From: Bacteroidales bacterium
Lineage (GTDB): Bacteria > Bacteroidota > Bacteroidia > Bacteroidales > P3
Reading direction: 5' to 3'
Assembly (NCBI GenBank): GCA_017645585.1
Contig: JAGCOF010000046.1
Span: 1 to 38,991 of the forward strand
DNA length: 38,991 nt
In this document: positions 22,575 through 31,615 of the stretch, one piece after another
Layout of the letters: each line of letters begins with the position of its first letter
How positions within the stretch are numbered: position 1 is the first letter of the stretch
Position numbers and translations under genes: made by a program
Notes under the pieces: model-generated
Database searches by the model: none
What the model saw: the letters and a program-made list of their open reading frames with translations, nothing else
Told to the model about the DNA's origin: nothing

Positions 22575-25133
22575 ATGAAAAGGTTATTGATATTGATGAT
22601 GCTCTGCCTACCATTGGCAACATGGGCACAGCAGGGCACCGTGAAGGGGCGTGTGATGGATGCCCGTACGGGAGAGAACATCGAGTATGCCACCGTGGCG
22701 CTGCTCAACCCCAAGGACTCGACGCTCAAGGGCGGCACCGTCACCGACGGCGGCGGCCACTTCAAGATCGAAGCCCCCTACGGCCGCTACCTGCTGCGCA
22801 TCACCTTCGTGGGTTATGAGCCGCAGTACTATAAAAGTCCCGTGACCCTCAGCGCCGAGCACCCGTCGGTGAACCTCGGCAAGATGGCCATCAACCCGCA
22901 GGCCACCATGATGGAGGCTGTGGAGGTGGTGGCTGAGCGCTCGATGGTGGAGTACCAGCTCGACAAACGCGTGGTCAACGTCGACAAGAATATCGTGGCT
23001 GGCGGCGGCACTGCCAGCGACGTGCTTGAGCAGGTGCCCAGCGTGGCCATAGACAACGATGGCAACGTTACATTGCGTGGCTCCACTAACGTCAAGGTGC
23101 TTGTCAACGGGCGCCCCAGCGAGCTGCTGGCCAGCGACCTGGCTACCTTGCTGGAGCAGATACCCGCCTCGACGGTGGAGAACGTGGAGGTCATCACCAA
23201 CCCCTCGGCCAAGTATGACCCCGAGGGCATGAGCGGCATTATCAATATCAAGCTCAAGGACCGCACAGTCGGTGCCCTGGGCCTCAATGGTGTGGTGAAC
23301 GTCAACGTGGGTGCGCCGCTGCCTTTCATGGTACCCGACTCGCTGCCGTCGTTCATCCCCACCGCCATGGGCAATATCAGCCTCAACTACACCACCGAGA
23401 AGTACAACCTCTTCTTCAACGCCGACGCCGGTCTGCGCCAGCGCGGCAACAAGAGTGAGTCGGACATCGAATATCTCTTGCCCAGCGGCACGTCCCTTTC
23501 GCACAACGCCATCGAGCAGTACGGCCTCAACCCCAACCACATGGGGAGCGTGAAGGTGGGTGGCGAATACTACTTTAACGACAAGAACAGCATGTTGCTC
23601 TCCTATCAGCTGCGTGGTGGCAACCGCCAGCGCAATAGCAACAGCTACGCCACCGACCTGCTATACAACGATTCGCTGGACTACCTCCAGACCGCCACAA
23701 GCGACAACAACAACCTCAACCACTCGTTCAATCTGCTCTACACGCGCAAGTTCGACCGCAAGGACGAGGAGCTGACTTTCGACGCTACCTTCAGCACCCG
23801 TCAGGTGCACGGCGAGGGCTTGCAGGAACAGATATATGACGATGTGTTGGCCAACTACGATAGCTATTACCGTCGCCGCAGCGTCACCGAGAACCACCAC
23901 CAGGCCTTGAATCTCAAGCTCAACTACTTGCGTCCGCTCGACTCGTTTCTCGGCAGGGAGGGCTGGCGGCTGGAGACCGGCTACGAGGGCCGCATGGACT
24001 GGCCCGACCAGTGTGCCGACTATTACCGCACAATATACAACAACACGGGTGGCTCCTATTCCTACTACGGCTACTACGATTCGCTCTCCTCCACCCACTT
24101 CAACTATCGCCAGCATGTGCACGCCGTCTATGCCACCCTGGGCGGCAATCTCACCGACGCCCTCTCGCTGCAGGCTGGCCTGCGCGGAGAGTATGCCTCC
24201 ATCTACGGCCGCGACCTCTACCATCCGCAGACAGCAGCCATCGACAAGCCCTACTGGCAGCTCTACCCCACGGTGCACATGTCGTACAAAATCAGCGACC
24301 TGCAGAGTGCCCAGGTAAGCTACAGCCGCCGTGTCCATCGTCCCCACTTTTGGGACCTCAACCCATTCATAGACATCCGCGAGGACAACCAGATGAGCTT
24401 CGGCAACCCCAACCTCGACCCCGAGTACACCAATGCCTTCGAGCTCAGCTACAATCTTGGCGTCAAGAAGGTCAACCTCTTCACCTCGCTCTACTACCGC
24501 CAGACCAACAACATGATTACCCACTACGGCTTCACCTGGTGTAGAGATAGTGTTGATCGTTACGCCTGGTGGGAGCCCTACAATCAGGAGTACGACGGCT
24601 ACCGCGCCTCGACGCGCCTCAACCTCAGCACCGGCTACAACTACGGCATGGAGTTCATCTTCGACTGGCAGATATTCCAGTGGTGGAAAATCAACGTCAG
24701 TCTCAATCTCTATCAAAGCCACATTGAGGGTACCGAGCTACTCCACAACCAGAGCACCTCGTCGTTCCAGGCCAGCGGCAAATTCAGCTCGTTCATGACC
24801 CTGCCGCATGACTGGACCATCCAGCTCAGCGGACAGTACTGGGCGCCGTGGCTCGACCTACAGACGAAGATGGACCCCAACTACTGGGTCGACCTGGCGG
24901 TGAAGAAAGATGTGTTCCAGAAACGTGGCACTATCAACCTGCGCGTCAGCGACGTCTTCTGCACTGGCGGCTGGGGCCACACTACCTACAGCCAGACCTT
25001 CAACCGCGTGGTCAAGGCCAAGCGTCTGTCGCCGGTGGTGACCGTCGGCTTCTCGTGGAAGATTAACAACGGCTTGAAACAGAAACCGCAACAGCAGGAA
25101 GAAGAAGGTGGAGACGAAAGCACCATATACTGA
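22575..25133 (+). CDS. Outer membrane beta-barrel protein (OMP_b-brl_3, TonB-receptor-like)
   Basis: The ATG at 22575 gives 852 residues; a TTG two codons earlier is unlikely. A signal peptide (MKRLLILMMLCLPLATWAQ) leads into a carboxypeptidase-regulatory-like domain (GTVKGRVMDARTGENIEYA, about 22-105). A plug domain follows (VVAERSMVEYQLDKRVVNVD, LRGSTNVKVLVNGRPSELL, VEVITNPSAKYDPEGMSGIINI, about 115-235). The rest is a large Tyr/Asn-rich barrel with the DLNPFIDIREDNQMSFGNPN motif typical of the family. The chain does not end at the barrel but in a charged Gln/Glu-rich tail. No SusD partner is adjacent, so a carbohydrate role is not indicated; the substrate is unknown. Confidence 0.87.
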   Translation: MKRLLILMMLCLPLATWAQQGTVKGRVMDARTGENIEYATVALLNPKDSTLKGGTVTDGGGHFKIEAPYGRYLLRITFVGYEPQYYKSPVTLSAEHPSVNLGKMAINPQATMMEAVEVVAERSMVEYQLDKRVVNVDKNIVAGGGTASDVLEQVPSVAIDNDGNVTLRGSTNVKVLVNGRPSELLASDLATLLEQIPASTVENVEVITNPSAKYDPEGMSGIINIKLKDRTVGALGLNGVVNVNVGAPLPFMVPDSLPSFIPTAMGNISLNYTTEKYNLFFNADAGLRQRGNKSESDIEYLLPSGTSLSHNAIEQYGLNPNHMGSVKVGGEYYFNDKNSMLLSYQLRGGNRQRNSNSYATDLLYNDSLDYLQTATSDNNNLNHSFNLLYTRKFDRKDEELTFDATFSTRQVHGEGLQEQIYDDVLANYDSYYRRRSVTENHHQALNLKLNYLRPLDSFLGREGWRLETGYEGRMDWPDQCADYYRTIYNNTGGSYSYYGYYDSLSSTHFNYRQHVHAVYATLGGNLTDALSLQAGLRGEYASIYGRDLYHPQTAAIDKPYWQLYPTVHMSYKISDLQSAQVSYSRRVHRPHFWDLNPFIDIREDNQMSFGNPNLDPEYTNAFELSYNLGVKKVNLFTSLYYRQTNNMITHYGFTWCRDSVDRYAWWEPYNQEYDGYRASTRLNLSTGYNYGMEFIFDWQIFQWWKINVSLNLYQSHIEGTELLHNQSTSSFQASGKFSSFMTLPHDWTIQLSGQYWAPWLDLQTKMDPNYWVDLAVKKDVFQKRGTINLRVSDVFCTGGWGHTTYSQTFNRVVKAKRLSPVVTVGFSWKINNGLKQKPQQQEEEGGDESTIY

Positions 25134-25551
25134 ACTGCAGATACGTGAGCGCGACGGCCGCCGCGAGGTCCTCGACCCCGTGCGTCGGCGCTGGGTGGTG
25201 CTGACGCCCGTAGAATGGGTGCGTCAGCAAACCATCCTGATGCTGCACGAGCGCCACGGCTACCCCTACGAGTTGATGCAGGTCGAGGGTGCCATCACCG
25301 TCAACGGGCAGACGCGCCGCTGCGACATCGTGATCTATGACCGCGAGGGCAAGCCTCGGATGATTGTGGAGTGCAAACGTCCCGAGGTGCCGCTCACTCA
25401 GAAGGTCTGTGATCAGGCCTGCCGCTACAACACCGTGCTACAGGTGCCCTACCTTTTACTAACTAATGGCCGACAGCAGGTAATTGTAGAAATAGACTAC
25501 CTCCAGGGCACATTGAAGCAGTTGCCGGAAGTGTTAAATATTCATAAATAA
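25108..25551 (+). CDS. PD-(D/E)XK-type protein resembling type I restriction HsdR N-terminus
   Basis: This 147-residue protein starts at GTG inside the 3' end of the barrel gene (26-bp overlap, different frame). The start is plausible because similarity begins right away (TELQIRERDGRREVLDPVRRRWV). The nuclease-like core is RCDIVIYDREGKPRMIVECKRP with the Asp and ECK of a PD-(D/E)XK site, followed by QACRYN and PYLLLTNGRQ as in HSDR_N_2 domains. No helicase or modification gene is nearby, so it is a stand-alone protein and not part of a restriction system in this window. Biological role is unknown. Confidence 0.8.
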   Translation: METKAPYTELQIRERDGRREVLDPVRRRWVVLTPVEWVRQQTILMLHERHGYPYELMQVEGAITVNGQTRRCDIVIYDREGKPRMIVECKRPEVPLTQKVCDQACRYNTVLQVPYLLLTNGRQQVIVEIDYLQGTLKQLPEVLNIHK

Positions 25552-25596
25552 TGTTAAACGGTGGGCTGATTTTGGCACCTTCTCCGTCTATAGGGC

Positions 25597-26055
25597 ATGA
25601 CAACGGCAAAAAAACAGCAAATACTCACCGAGCACTACCTCGACTTCTTCAACCGAGCCGTTGCCATACTTGATGATGAGGACGATGCCAAGGATGCAGT
25701 GCAGGAGGCCGTGGTAAGGACTTTGGTGAGGATAGGGGTGAGAAACCCGCATGCCTACTGCCTACGTGCCACGGTGAACCAATGCATGGACATTCTGCGG
25801 CACCGCAAGCGCCTGGAGCGCTATGATGACATGAAGATGCTGACCAGCTATGACGAGGAGAGCATTGTGCAAATGGTGGAGGAGGGGAAGTCGGCCCTGG
25901 AACCGTTGGAGCGGAAGGCATTGGAGTACTACCACGAGGATGGCCAAGCTTATCACAAAGTGGCAGCCATCATGGGGGTCAGCGTGAATACCGTCAGGCG
26001 TCTGGTGGCCCGTGGTGAACAAAAACTAAAGGAACAATTAATAGACAAGATATGA
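25597..26055 (+). CDS. ECF-type RNA polymerase sigma factor
   Basis: This 152-residue protein has a region 2-like N-terminus (LTEHYLDFFNRAVAIL, DEDDAKDAVQEAVVRTLVRI, ATVNQCMDILRHRKR) and a region 4-like C-terminus (LEPLERKALEYYHEDG, YHKVAAIMGVSVNTVRRLVARGEQKLK), a helix-turn-helix. It is small, as for ECF factors. The start of the next gene overlaps its stop (ATGA, 26052-26055), so the products are made together. The downstream membrane protein is its likely regulator. Confidence 0.88.
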   Translation: MTTAKKQQILTEHYLDFFNRAVAILDDEDDAKDAVQEAVVRTLVRIGVRNPHAYCLRATVNQCMDILRHRKRLERYDDMKMLTSYDEESIVQMVEEGKSALEPLERKALEYYHEDGQAYHKVAAIMGVSVNTVRRLVARGEQKLKEQLIDKI

Positions 26056-26516
26056 AGACAGAATCCTTGGAGCGACTGATGGACAAATACCGTGAAGGTA
26101 CCCTCAGCGATGAGGAGCGCGACGAGCTGAACCGTCTGACGCACCGCGATACGGTGATGGCGGCCGCCAGCCAGCGTGCCCGAGGCATACAGCACCGTAC
26201 CCGACTGGGTATAGGGTTTACCGTGCTGGTGCTGGTGGCGGGCGGTGCCGTGTGGACCTTGATGCCTCGCACCGATAAGGCACCCCAGATGGCGGAGGTG
26301 GTGACTCCCATGGAGGTCACCGTGCCTGAGCCTGTGGTGGAACAGCAGGCTGTGCCCGAAGTACAGCCACAGCGCCAGCATGTGCAGAAAAAGAGCGCCC
26401 GCCCCTTGACAGCTGCTCCCCAGCGTGCCGATGAGGACGAGCCTGTGGTGATATGCAACAACCAGTGCGAAGCCGACTCGGTGATTAGCGACATTTGGAA
26501 ATTCCTTACGGTATGA
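26052..26516 (+). CDS. Single-pass membrane protein, probable anti-sigma partner
   Basis: This 154-residue protein has a charged N-terminal cytoplasmic region (residues 1-50, MDKYREGTLSDEERDELNRL) resembling the start of Bacteroidetes anti-sigma proteins. One membrane helix follows at about 52-70, then a Pro/Gln/Val-rich linker, and the C-terminus is VVICNNQCEADSVISDIWKFL. Overlap with the sigma gene and its topology support an anti-sigma role. No canonical zinc-binding anti-sigma motif is visible, so this is inferred. It overlaps the following gene by 4 bp. Confidence 0.65.
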   Translation: MKTESLERLMDKYREGTLSDEERDELNRLTHRDTVMAAASQRARGIQHRTRLGIGFTVLVLVAGGAVWTLMPRTDKAPQMAEVVTPMEVTVPEPVVEQQAVPEVQPQRQHVQKKSARPLTAAPQRADEDEPVVICNNQCEADSVISDIWKFLTV

Positions 26517-26974
26517 AACGCATAGCATTACTATTGCTGCTGCTCGCCACGTTTGCAGCATCGGCTCAGACCGATCTCTATCAGCGCTATGCTTCACAGC
26601 CCGGCGTCAAGGTGGCGTCTGTGAGCAACTTTGCCCTTGACAGCACCGCCAAAGTTGATGTTACCGTCATTGCCGCCGAGGACGATGCCGGCTGGGAATG
26701 GATGAAACGCGAGTTCTATATCGGTGACCTGGCCCCTGAACAGCAGGCCAATCTGCAGGAGGGCAGTGACGTGGTGCTCTTTGCCCGTCGCAGCCGTAGC
26801 AATCCCCGTGAGAACGCCCCCATCGTGGACGAGAACATCAATATCGCCGCAAGCTGCTACATGGGCATCTCTTACCTTAGTCGCGCGGTCTATGTCTTCT
26901 GCGCCGACACCGAGGAACAATACGACGCCATTGTCGCCCTCCTCATCAAGAAAATCATGCACAATTCACGATAG
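26513..26974 (+). CDS. Secreted protein of unknown function in the sigma operon
   Basis: The ATG at 26513 overlaps the previous stop (ATGA) and opens a signal peptide (MKRIALLLLLLATFAASAQ), so it is preferred over an in-frame start six codons upstream. The protein is 153 residues. The mature part alternates strands and helices (LYQRYASQPGVKVASVSNFAL, DVTVIAAEDDAGWEWMK, YVFCADTEEQYDAIVALLIKK) and is distantly reminiscent of DUF4252 proteins, a weak match. Being translationally linked to the sigma/anti-sigma pair it may be a periplasmic part of the same signalling unit. Its end overlaps birA by 9 bp. Confidence 0.65.
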   Translation: MKRIALLLLLLATFAASAQTDLYQRYASQPGVKVASVSNFALDSTAKVDVTVIAAEDDAGWEWMKREFYIGDLAPEQQANLQEGSDVVLFARRSRSNPRENAPIVDENINIAASCYMGISYLSRAVYVFCADTEEQYDAIVALLIKKIMHNSR

Positions 26975-27694
26975 CAGAGCTATCTCCTTCATGCCGCAGC
27001 AGAGCCGTCGGCCGTCGTCGGCATCCAGCAGCAGATGACCGAAAGGGTCGATACCGGTAATGGTGGCGGTAATTTCCTCTTCTTTATATTTGTATCGTGC
27101 GGGAGCCCCAAGGTTCAAGAGGCGGGTAAGATATTCCGCGTCGAGGTCTATGCCGGATTTTAGGTCGTTGTATCTTTTTTCAATACATTGTAGCACTTGA
27201 CGCAGCAGAGGCTCCAGCTCGTATTGTTGTCCGGTTGACAGGGCCAATGAGGTGGGGTGGGGGACCCATGCGGGGAACTCGCATTGGTTGACGTTAAGGC
27301 CGATGCCGCACACCGCCGAGGCGATGCTGTTGCCTACAAGACGGGTGCTGACGAGTGTGCCGCAAATCTTTTTGCCATCGACATATATGTCGTTGGGCCA
27401 CTTGATGAGAGGTGAGAGGTGAGAGGAGAGTGGTGAAAGGAAGTCGACCACAGCCAGGGAGAGAGCCTCGGTGAGTTTGAACTGACGGTCGGCAGGCAGG
27501 AATGTGGGGTGCAGCACAAGACTGAAGGTGAGGTTCTCACCAGGCGCCGATGCCCAATGATTGCCACGTTGGCCGATGCCATCGGTCTGTTCCAACGCCC
27601 AAAAACAGGTGAAATCCTCGACCTGCTGCAGGTCGAGGATTTCGCAGTACTTGTTGGTTGACTCCAAAGAGTCAAATCTTATCAGTCTAGCCAT
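26966..27694 (-). CDS. birA: Biotin--[acetyl-CoA-carboxylase] ligase
   Basis: This 242-residue protein is a monofunctional ligase without a DNA-binding domain. Motifs: STNKYC at 12-17, QTDGIGQRGNHW at 36-47 (the biotinyl-AMP loop), KWPND at 98-102 with the catalytic Lys98 region, and CGIGLNVN. A C-terminal SH3-like domain (GAPARYKYKEEEITATITGI) completes it. Residues 86-96 just before KWPND are encoded by five 7-bp tandem repeats. Downstream of frr with a 19-bp gap, so part of the pyrH-frr-birA run. Confidence 0.92.
   Translation of the reverse strand: MARLIRFDSLESTNKYCEILDLQQVEDFTCFWALEQTDGIGQRGNHWASAPGENLTFSLVLHPTFLPADRQFKLTEALSLAVVDFLSPLSSHLSPLIKWPNDIYVDGKKICGTLVSTRLVGNSIASAVCGIGLNVNQCEFPAWVPHPTSLALSTGQQYELEPLLRQVLQCIEKRYNDLKSGIDLDAEYLTRLLNLGAPARYKYKEEEITATITGIDPFGHLLLDADDGRRLCCGMKEIALLS
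27407..27441. repeat. 7-bp tandem repeat inside birA
   Basis: Five plus-strand heptamers (GAGAGGT, GAGAGGT, GAGAGGA, GAGTGGT, GAAAGGA) start every 7 bp from 27407. On the coding strand they give SPLSSHLSPL in the loop before the KWPND motif. Confidence 0.85.
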
Positions 27695-27713
27695 ACTAGT
27701 TACACTAGCGGTA

Positions 27714-28277
27714 CTAGATGCTCATAATCTCTTTCTCCTTGGCGGTGTAGATTTTGTCGCACTCGGCAATGTGTTTGTCGGTGATGTCCTGCAACTCTTT
27801 CTCCACCTGCTTCACCTCGTCTTCGGGCACTGATTTGTCCTTGAGTTTCTTTACCTTGTCCATCACATTGCGACGGGCGTTGCGAATGTTGACCTTGCTG
27901 TTCTCAATCTCGTTCTTGGCGGCTTTGCAAAGTTCTTTGCGGCGCTCCTCGGTGAGGGGCGGGATGATGATGCGCAGCAGGTCGCCTTCGTGGCGCGGCG
28001 TGAAGCCGAGGTTGGCATCGAGGATGGCTTTGTTGATGGCGCCCACGAGGGTCTTCTCCCAGGGCTGGATAACGATGCTGCGTGCGTCGGGGGTGTTGAT
28101 GTTGGCCACCTGGCTGATTTCGGTCATGGTGCCGTAGTAGTCCACCTTCACGCCGTCGAGCATGCCGGGGTTGGCCTTGCCGGCACGGATTTTCGCCAAC
28201 TCCTTGTCCAGGAAGTTGAGGGCGCTTTGCATACTGTTTTTAGCCTCGTCGAGGCAGGCTTTTGATAGATCGTTCAT
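27714..28277 (-). CDS. frr: Ribosome recycling factor
   Basis: This 187-residue protein is of normal RRF length. The long three-helix bundle is evident (MQSALNFLDKELAKIRAGKANPGMLDG), as is the head domain (DYYGTMTEISQVANINTPDARSIVIQPWEK) and the second helical pair (LTEERRKELCKAAKNEIENSKVNIRNARR). It releases ribosomes from mRNA after termination together with EF-G. It follows pyrH by 14 bp, the common pyrH-frr order. Confidence 0.96.
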   Translation of the reverse strand: MNDLSKACLDEAKNSMQSALNFLDKELAKIRAGKANPGMLDGVKVDYYGTMTEISQVANINTPDARSIVIQPWEKTLVGAINKAILDANLGFTPRHEGDLLRIIIPPLTEERRKELCKAAKNEIENSKVNIRNARRNVMDKVKKLKDKSVPEDEVKQVEKELQDITDKHIAECDKIYTAKEKEIMSI

Positions 28278-28291
28278 ATTGTTGTGTTTTA

Positions 28292-28999
28292 TTATTTGCT
28301 AACCAGGGTGCCGATGGGCTCGCCTTCGACCACGCGCAGCAGGTTGCCGGGCTTGTTCATGTCGAAAACGTAGATGGGCAGGTTATTGTCCTCGGCCAGG
28401 GCGAAGGCTGTGAGGTCCATGATTTTGAGTTTCTTCTCCAGGGCCTCGCCGTAGCTGAGGGTCTGGTATTTGGTGGCTGTGGGGTCCTTCTCGGGGTCGG
28501 CGGTGTAGACGCCGTCCACGCGGGTGCCTTTGAGGATGACATCGGCCATAATTTCTACAGCGCGGAGGGTCGAGGCGGTGTCGGTGGTGAAGAAGGGGTT
28601 GCCGGTGCCGCCGCCGATAAGTACGACGCGGCCCTGCTGCATGGCCTCCACCGCACGGCGACGGCTCATGGCCTTGCAGATAGGCTCAATGGCGAGGCCG
28701 CCGAGCAACTCGGTCTTCAGGCCTTGCTTCTCCAGCTCAGCCTGTAGGGCCATGCTGTTGATGAGGGTGGCCATCATGCCCATGTAGTCGCCCTGCACGC
28801 GGTCCATGCCCTTGGAGGCACCGCTGAGGCCGCGGAAGATGTTGCCGCCGCCAATGACGATGGCCACTTGCACGCCGCGTTCCACCACGGCCTTGATATC
28901 GGCGGCATACTGCGTCAGCATGGCGGGGTCGATGCCGTAGCTCTGGGTTCCCATGAGCGACTCACCGCTCAATTTAAGTAATACTCGGTTGTATTTCAT
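28292..28999 (-). CDS. pyrH: UMP kinase
   Basis: This 235-residue amino acid kinase family member phosphorylates UMP to UDP. Motifs: [11 protein letters not shown] at the phosphate loop, [28 protein letters not shown] for UMP binding, [28 protein letters not shown] and a C-terminal [17 protein letters not shown]. First gene of a minus-strand run with frr and birA. No consensus -7 was found upstream, but an inverted repeat lies 30-50 bp before the ATG. Confidence 0.96.
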   Translation of the reverse strand: MKYNRVLLKLSGESLMGTQSYGIDPAMLTQYAADIKAVVERGVQVAIVIGGGNIFRGLSGASKGMDRVQGDYMGMMATLINSMALQAELEKQGLKTELLGGLAIEPICKAMSRRRAVEAMQQGRVVLIGGGTGNPFFTTDTASTLRAVEIMADVILKGTRVDGVYTADPEKDPTATKYQTLSYGEALEKKLKIMDLTAFALAEDNNLPIYVFDMNKPGNLLRVVEGEPIGTLVSK

Positions 29000-29232
29000 A
29001 GGGTCTATTTTGCTATCGTTTAACTATTTGCACTATTTTCTATAGTGCAGTTTAATTATGCGAAAATAGAAAAAAGTTTTCATTCCTGCAAGAAAAAAAT
29101 GCACCGACTTTAGGAAGGCACCCTATAGGGGCCTGCCGATCAACCAGTGAATAGCAACTGTTTAATTAAGTTAAACAGCCGTTATTCGGTAATTGCGAGG
29201 TTGGAGTCAGTGCGCTGTTTGCTATAAATAAC
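29000..29232. other. Divergent spacer between pyrH and hisS with three inverted repeats
   Basis: Within this spacer lie TGCACTAT/ATAGTGCA (29029-29036, 29042-29049, 5-base gap), the palindrome CCCTATAGGG (29121-29130) and a hairpin CTGTTTAA/TTAAACAG (29158-29165, 29171-29178, 5-base loop). The first is close to pyrH and the others are behind the hisS promoter. No gene is supported. Confidence 0.55.
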
Positions 29233-29264
29233 TTTGTTTGGATGAAAAAAAAAGTGTATATTTG
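29233..29264 (+). promoter_or_regulatory. Promoter for hisS
   Basis: TTTG (29233-29236), 20 bp, TATATTTG (29257-29264). The transcript would start near 29271, about 13 bases before the ATG at 29284, and an upstream in-frame start at 29242 falls inside the promoter and is rejected. Confidence 0.82.
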
Positions 29265-29283
29265 CAGTCTAAAATCAGTAGTT

Positions 29284-30636
29284 ATGGCCAACGTTAAGTG
29301 CTCAATACCAAAGGGTACGCGCGATTTCCTGCCTGTGGAGATGGCGCGCCGCAACTATATTTTCGACACTATCCGCCAGGTGTTTCGTCACTACGGCTTC
29401 GAACCCATCGAGACCCCTTCGCTCGAGAACCTCAGTACGTTGATGGGCAAGTATGGCGAAGAGGGCGACAAGCTGCTCTTCAAGGTCCTCAACAGTGGCG
29501 ACTTTATGGAGGGCGTGGACTTCAACCAGGACTATCACAAGGTGGCTCCGCAGATTTGCGAACGCGGCCTGCGCTACGACCTCACCGTGCCTTTCGCCCG
29601 CTTTGTGGTGCAGCACCGCGACCAGATTACCTTCCCCTTCCGCCGCTACCAGCTGCAACCCGTCTGGCGCGCCGACCGGCCGCAGAAGGGTCGCTACCGC
29701 GAGTTCTATCAATGCGACGCCGACATGATTGGTTCCGATTCAATGCTCAACGAGCTAGAGTTGGTGCAGATGATTGACGAGGTGTTCTGCCACCTGAGCA
29801 TCGGCGTGGTGGTGAAAATCAATAACCGTAAAATTCTGGCCGGCATCGCCGAACTGATAGGTGCCCCCGACAAGCTGGTGGACATTACCGTAGCCATCGA
29901 CAAGCTGGACAAGATTGGACTCGACAACGTGCGCGCCGAACTTGCCGAACGTGGTCTCACGCCGGAGCAGATTGCCGCGCTCAATCCCGTCTTCGAGCTT
30001 GAGGGTGACGCCCGGCAGAAATTGGGCCGCCTGCGCGAACTTTTCGCCAACATAGAGGTTGGACTCAAGGGAGTGGAGGAGATGACCGAACTCTTTGATT
30101 TGATTGACCTCTTCAACCCCGGCTGCGACGTTGAGCTTGACCTCACGCTGGCCCGCGGCCTAAATTATTATACCGGTGCCATCTTCGAGGTCAAGGCCAA
30201 AAATGTGAGTATCGGCAGCATCTGCGGCGGTGGCCGCTACGACAACCTGACGGGCATCTTCGGCATGCCCAACGTCAGTGGTGTGGGCATCAGTTTCGGT
30301 GCCGACCGCATCTACGATGTACTTACCGAGCTCGACCTTTTCCCGCAGGCACTCGGGCAGTCGGCCCGTGTGCTGTTCGTCAACTTTGGCCCCGAGGAGC
30401 AGAAGCATTGCATCAAGTTCGCCTACCGTTTGCGTGCCGCCGGCATCCCCGTGCTTATCTATCCTGAGGCGGCCAAGATGAAGAAGCAGATGGATTTTGC
30501 CAACCGCAAGGGCATCCCCTACGTGGCCTTCGTGGGCGAGAGCGAGATGCGCGACAATACCGTTACGCTCAAGAATATGGCTGACGGCACGCAGCAGACG
30601 CTGACCGTCGACGCAATGATAGACTTGCTGCGATGA
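29284..30636 (+). CDS. hisS: Histidine--tRNA ligase
   Basis: This 450-residue class II synthetase starts [17 protein letters not shown]. Motif 1 region: [26 protein letters not shown] stretch ([18 protein letters not shown]). Motif 2: [12 protein letters not shown] and [19 protein letters not shown]. His-specific motifs: [14 protein letters not shown] and [12 protein letters not shown], followed by motif 3 [15 protein letters not shown]. The C-terminal anticodon-binding domain starts about residue 355 ([13 protein letters not shown]). It charges tRNA-His. Its stop overlaps the next start by 4 bp. Confidence 0.96.
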   Translation: MANVKCSIPKGTRDFLPVEMARRNYIFDTIRQVFRHYGFEPIETPSLENLSTLMGKYGEEGDKLLFKVLNSGDFMEGVDFNQDYHKVAPQICERGLRYDLTVPFARFVVQHRDQITFPFRRYQLQPVWRADRPQKGRYREFYQCDADMIGSDSMLNELELVQMIDEVFCHLSIGVVVKINNRKILAGIAELIGAPDKLVDITVAIDKLDKIGLDNVRAELAERGLTPEQIAALNPVFELEGDARQKLGRLRELFANIEVGLKGVEEMTELFDLIDLFNPGCDVELDLTLARGLNYYTGAIFEVKAKNVSIGSICGGGRYDNLTGIFGMPNVSGVGISFGADRIYDVLTELDLFPQALGQSARVLFVNFGPEEQKHCIKFAYRLRAAGIPVLIYPEAAKMKKQMDFANRKGIPYVAFVGESEMRDNTVTLKNMADGTQQTLTVDAMIDLLR

Positions 30637-31607
30637 AAAAGCTGCTCATTATACTGCTTTTGTTGCCTTTGGGCATGAAGGCCCAGGAACCGATAGACTC
30701 TATACAATCTATAGACACTATGGTTTCTATGGCCCCGCCCGAACCCGACACCGTTTATATCCTTCGCACCGACACCGTGGTGCGCTACCACACCGACTCA
30801 ATTTATATTTTGCGGGTCGATACAGTGGTGCAGCGCATTGCCGACACGGCGGCCCTCAGCGCCATGAAGGAGAAGGAACGTTTCTATCGCGAGATATTGA
30901 GCAACAACGGTGTGGACAAGGAAAAGCTCGAGGCTGAGCGCAACTACTATATCCACATGGTCGACTCGCTGCGCGCCATTGTGCGCATTGCCGAGATTGA
31001 GGCCGTGCGCAAAGAAGAGGCCAACAAGTATCTTGAGGAACGCGCCAAAGCTGCCGAGGAGAAGGTGGCCGTGGCCACCAATCGCAAGAAGAAGATACGC
31101 CCCATACAGGGTGTGGCCATGCGCTTCTATCGCACGCCGGCATGGGAGATACGCCTCAAGGGCGGTGCACAGCCCAATACCTACGACAAGTATATCAGCA
31201 ACCGCAATGAGGGCTCTGTGGAGTTCGACTTCACCACGGGCGCCTCGGTGATGCTGTGGGACTTGACCAAGTATTTCAATCAGGACCACACCATCGGAGG
31301 CTCGGGGCGCGAGATTAAGCGCTTCGACCAAGATTTTGCCTATGACCTGGGCTTCTATGTGGGCTTCGGCGGCAGCAACCTATTCAAGAACTTCTACACC
31401 GGCTTCAGCTTCCGCTTTGTCGACTTCTTCTATCTGACGCTGGGTGTGAACATCGCCGAGTATCAGGTGCTGAAGAAAGGCTACGCGGATGGCGACGTTA
31501 TCGGTGCCAGCCTCAGCATCGACGACGTAACGGCCAAGGCGTGGTTGGTCAACCCCTTCCTGTCGCTGTCCATCGACCTCGACTTCCTGTCTTACATAAA
31601 GAAATAA
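30633..31607 (+). CDS. Envelope protein of unknown function with duplicated motif and coiled coil
   Basis: This 324-residue protein has a signal peptide ([18 protein letters not shown]). Residues about 38-70 hold a tandem duplication of 16 residues, [16 protein letters not shown] then [17 protein letters not shown] charged helical, probably coiled-coil stretch spans about 80-150 ([10 protein letters not shown] to ATNRKKKIR). Residues 160-324 alternate aromatic and polar positions ([45 protein letters not shown]) and look like an outer-membrane barrel or beta-rich domain. Not recognised as a named family. It is translationally coupled to hisS (ATGA overlap), an odd pairing of an envelope protein with a synthetase. 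Confidence 0.7.
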   Translation: MKKLLIILLLLPLGMKAQEPIDSIQSIDTMVSMAPPEPDTVYILRTDTVVRYHTDSIYILRVDTVVQRIADTAALSAMKEKERFYREILSNNGVDKEKLEAERNYYIHMVDSLRAIVRIAEIEAVRKEEANKYLEERAKAAEEKVAVATNRKKKIRPIQGVAMRFYRTPAWEIRLKGGAQPNTYDKYISNRNEGSVEFDFTTGASVMLWDLTKYFNQDHTIGGSGREIKRFDQDFAYDLGFYVGFGGSNLFKNFYTGFSFRFVDFFYLTLGVNIAEYQVLKKGYADGDVIGASLSIDDVTAKAWLVNPFLSLSIDLDFLSYIKK

Positions 31608-31615
31608 TGCCTCGC

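Noticed and set aside
25108..25551. Type I restriction system
   Set aside because: Only an HsdR N-terminal-like domain is present. The helicase, specificity and methylase genes are absent.
29158..29178. Possible T-box or attenuator for hisS
   Set aside because: The hairpin lies upstream of the hisS promoter and would not be in the hisS RNA, and no T-box sequence is present.
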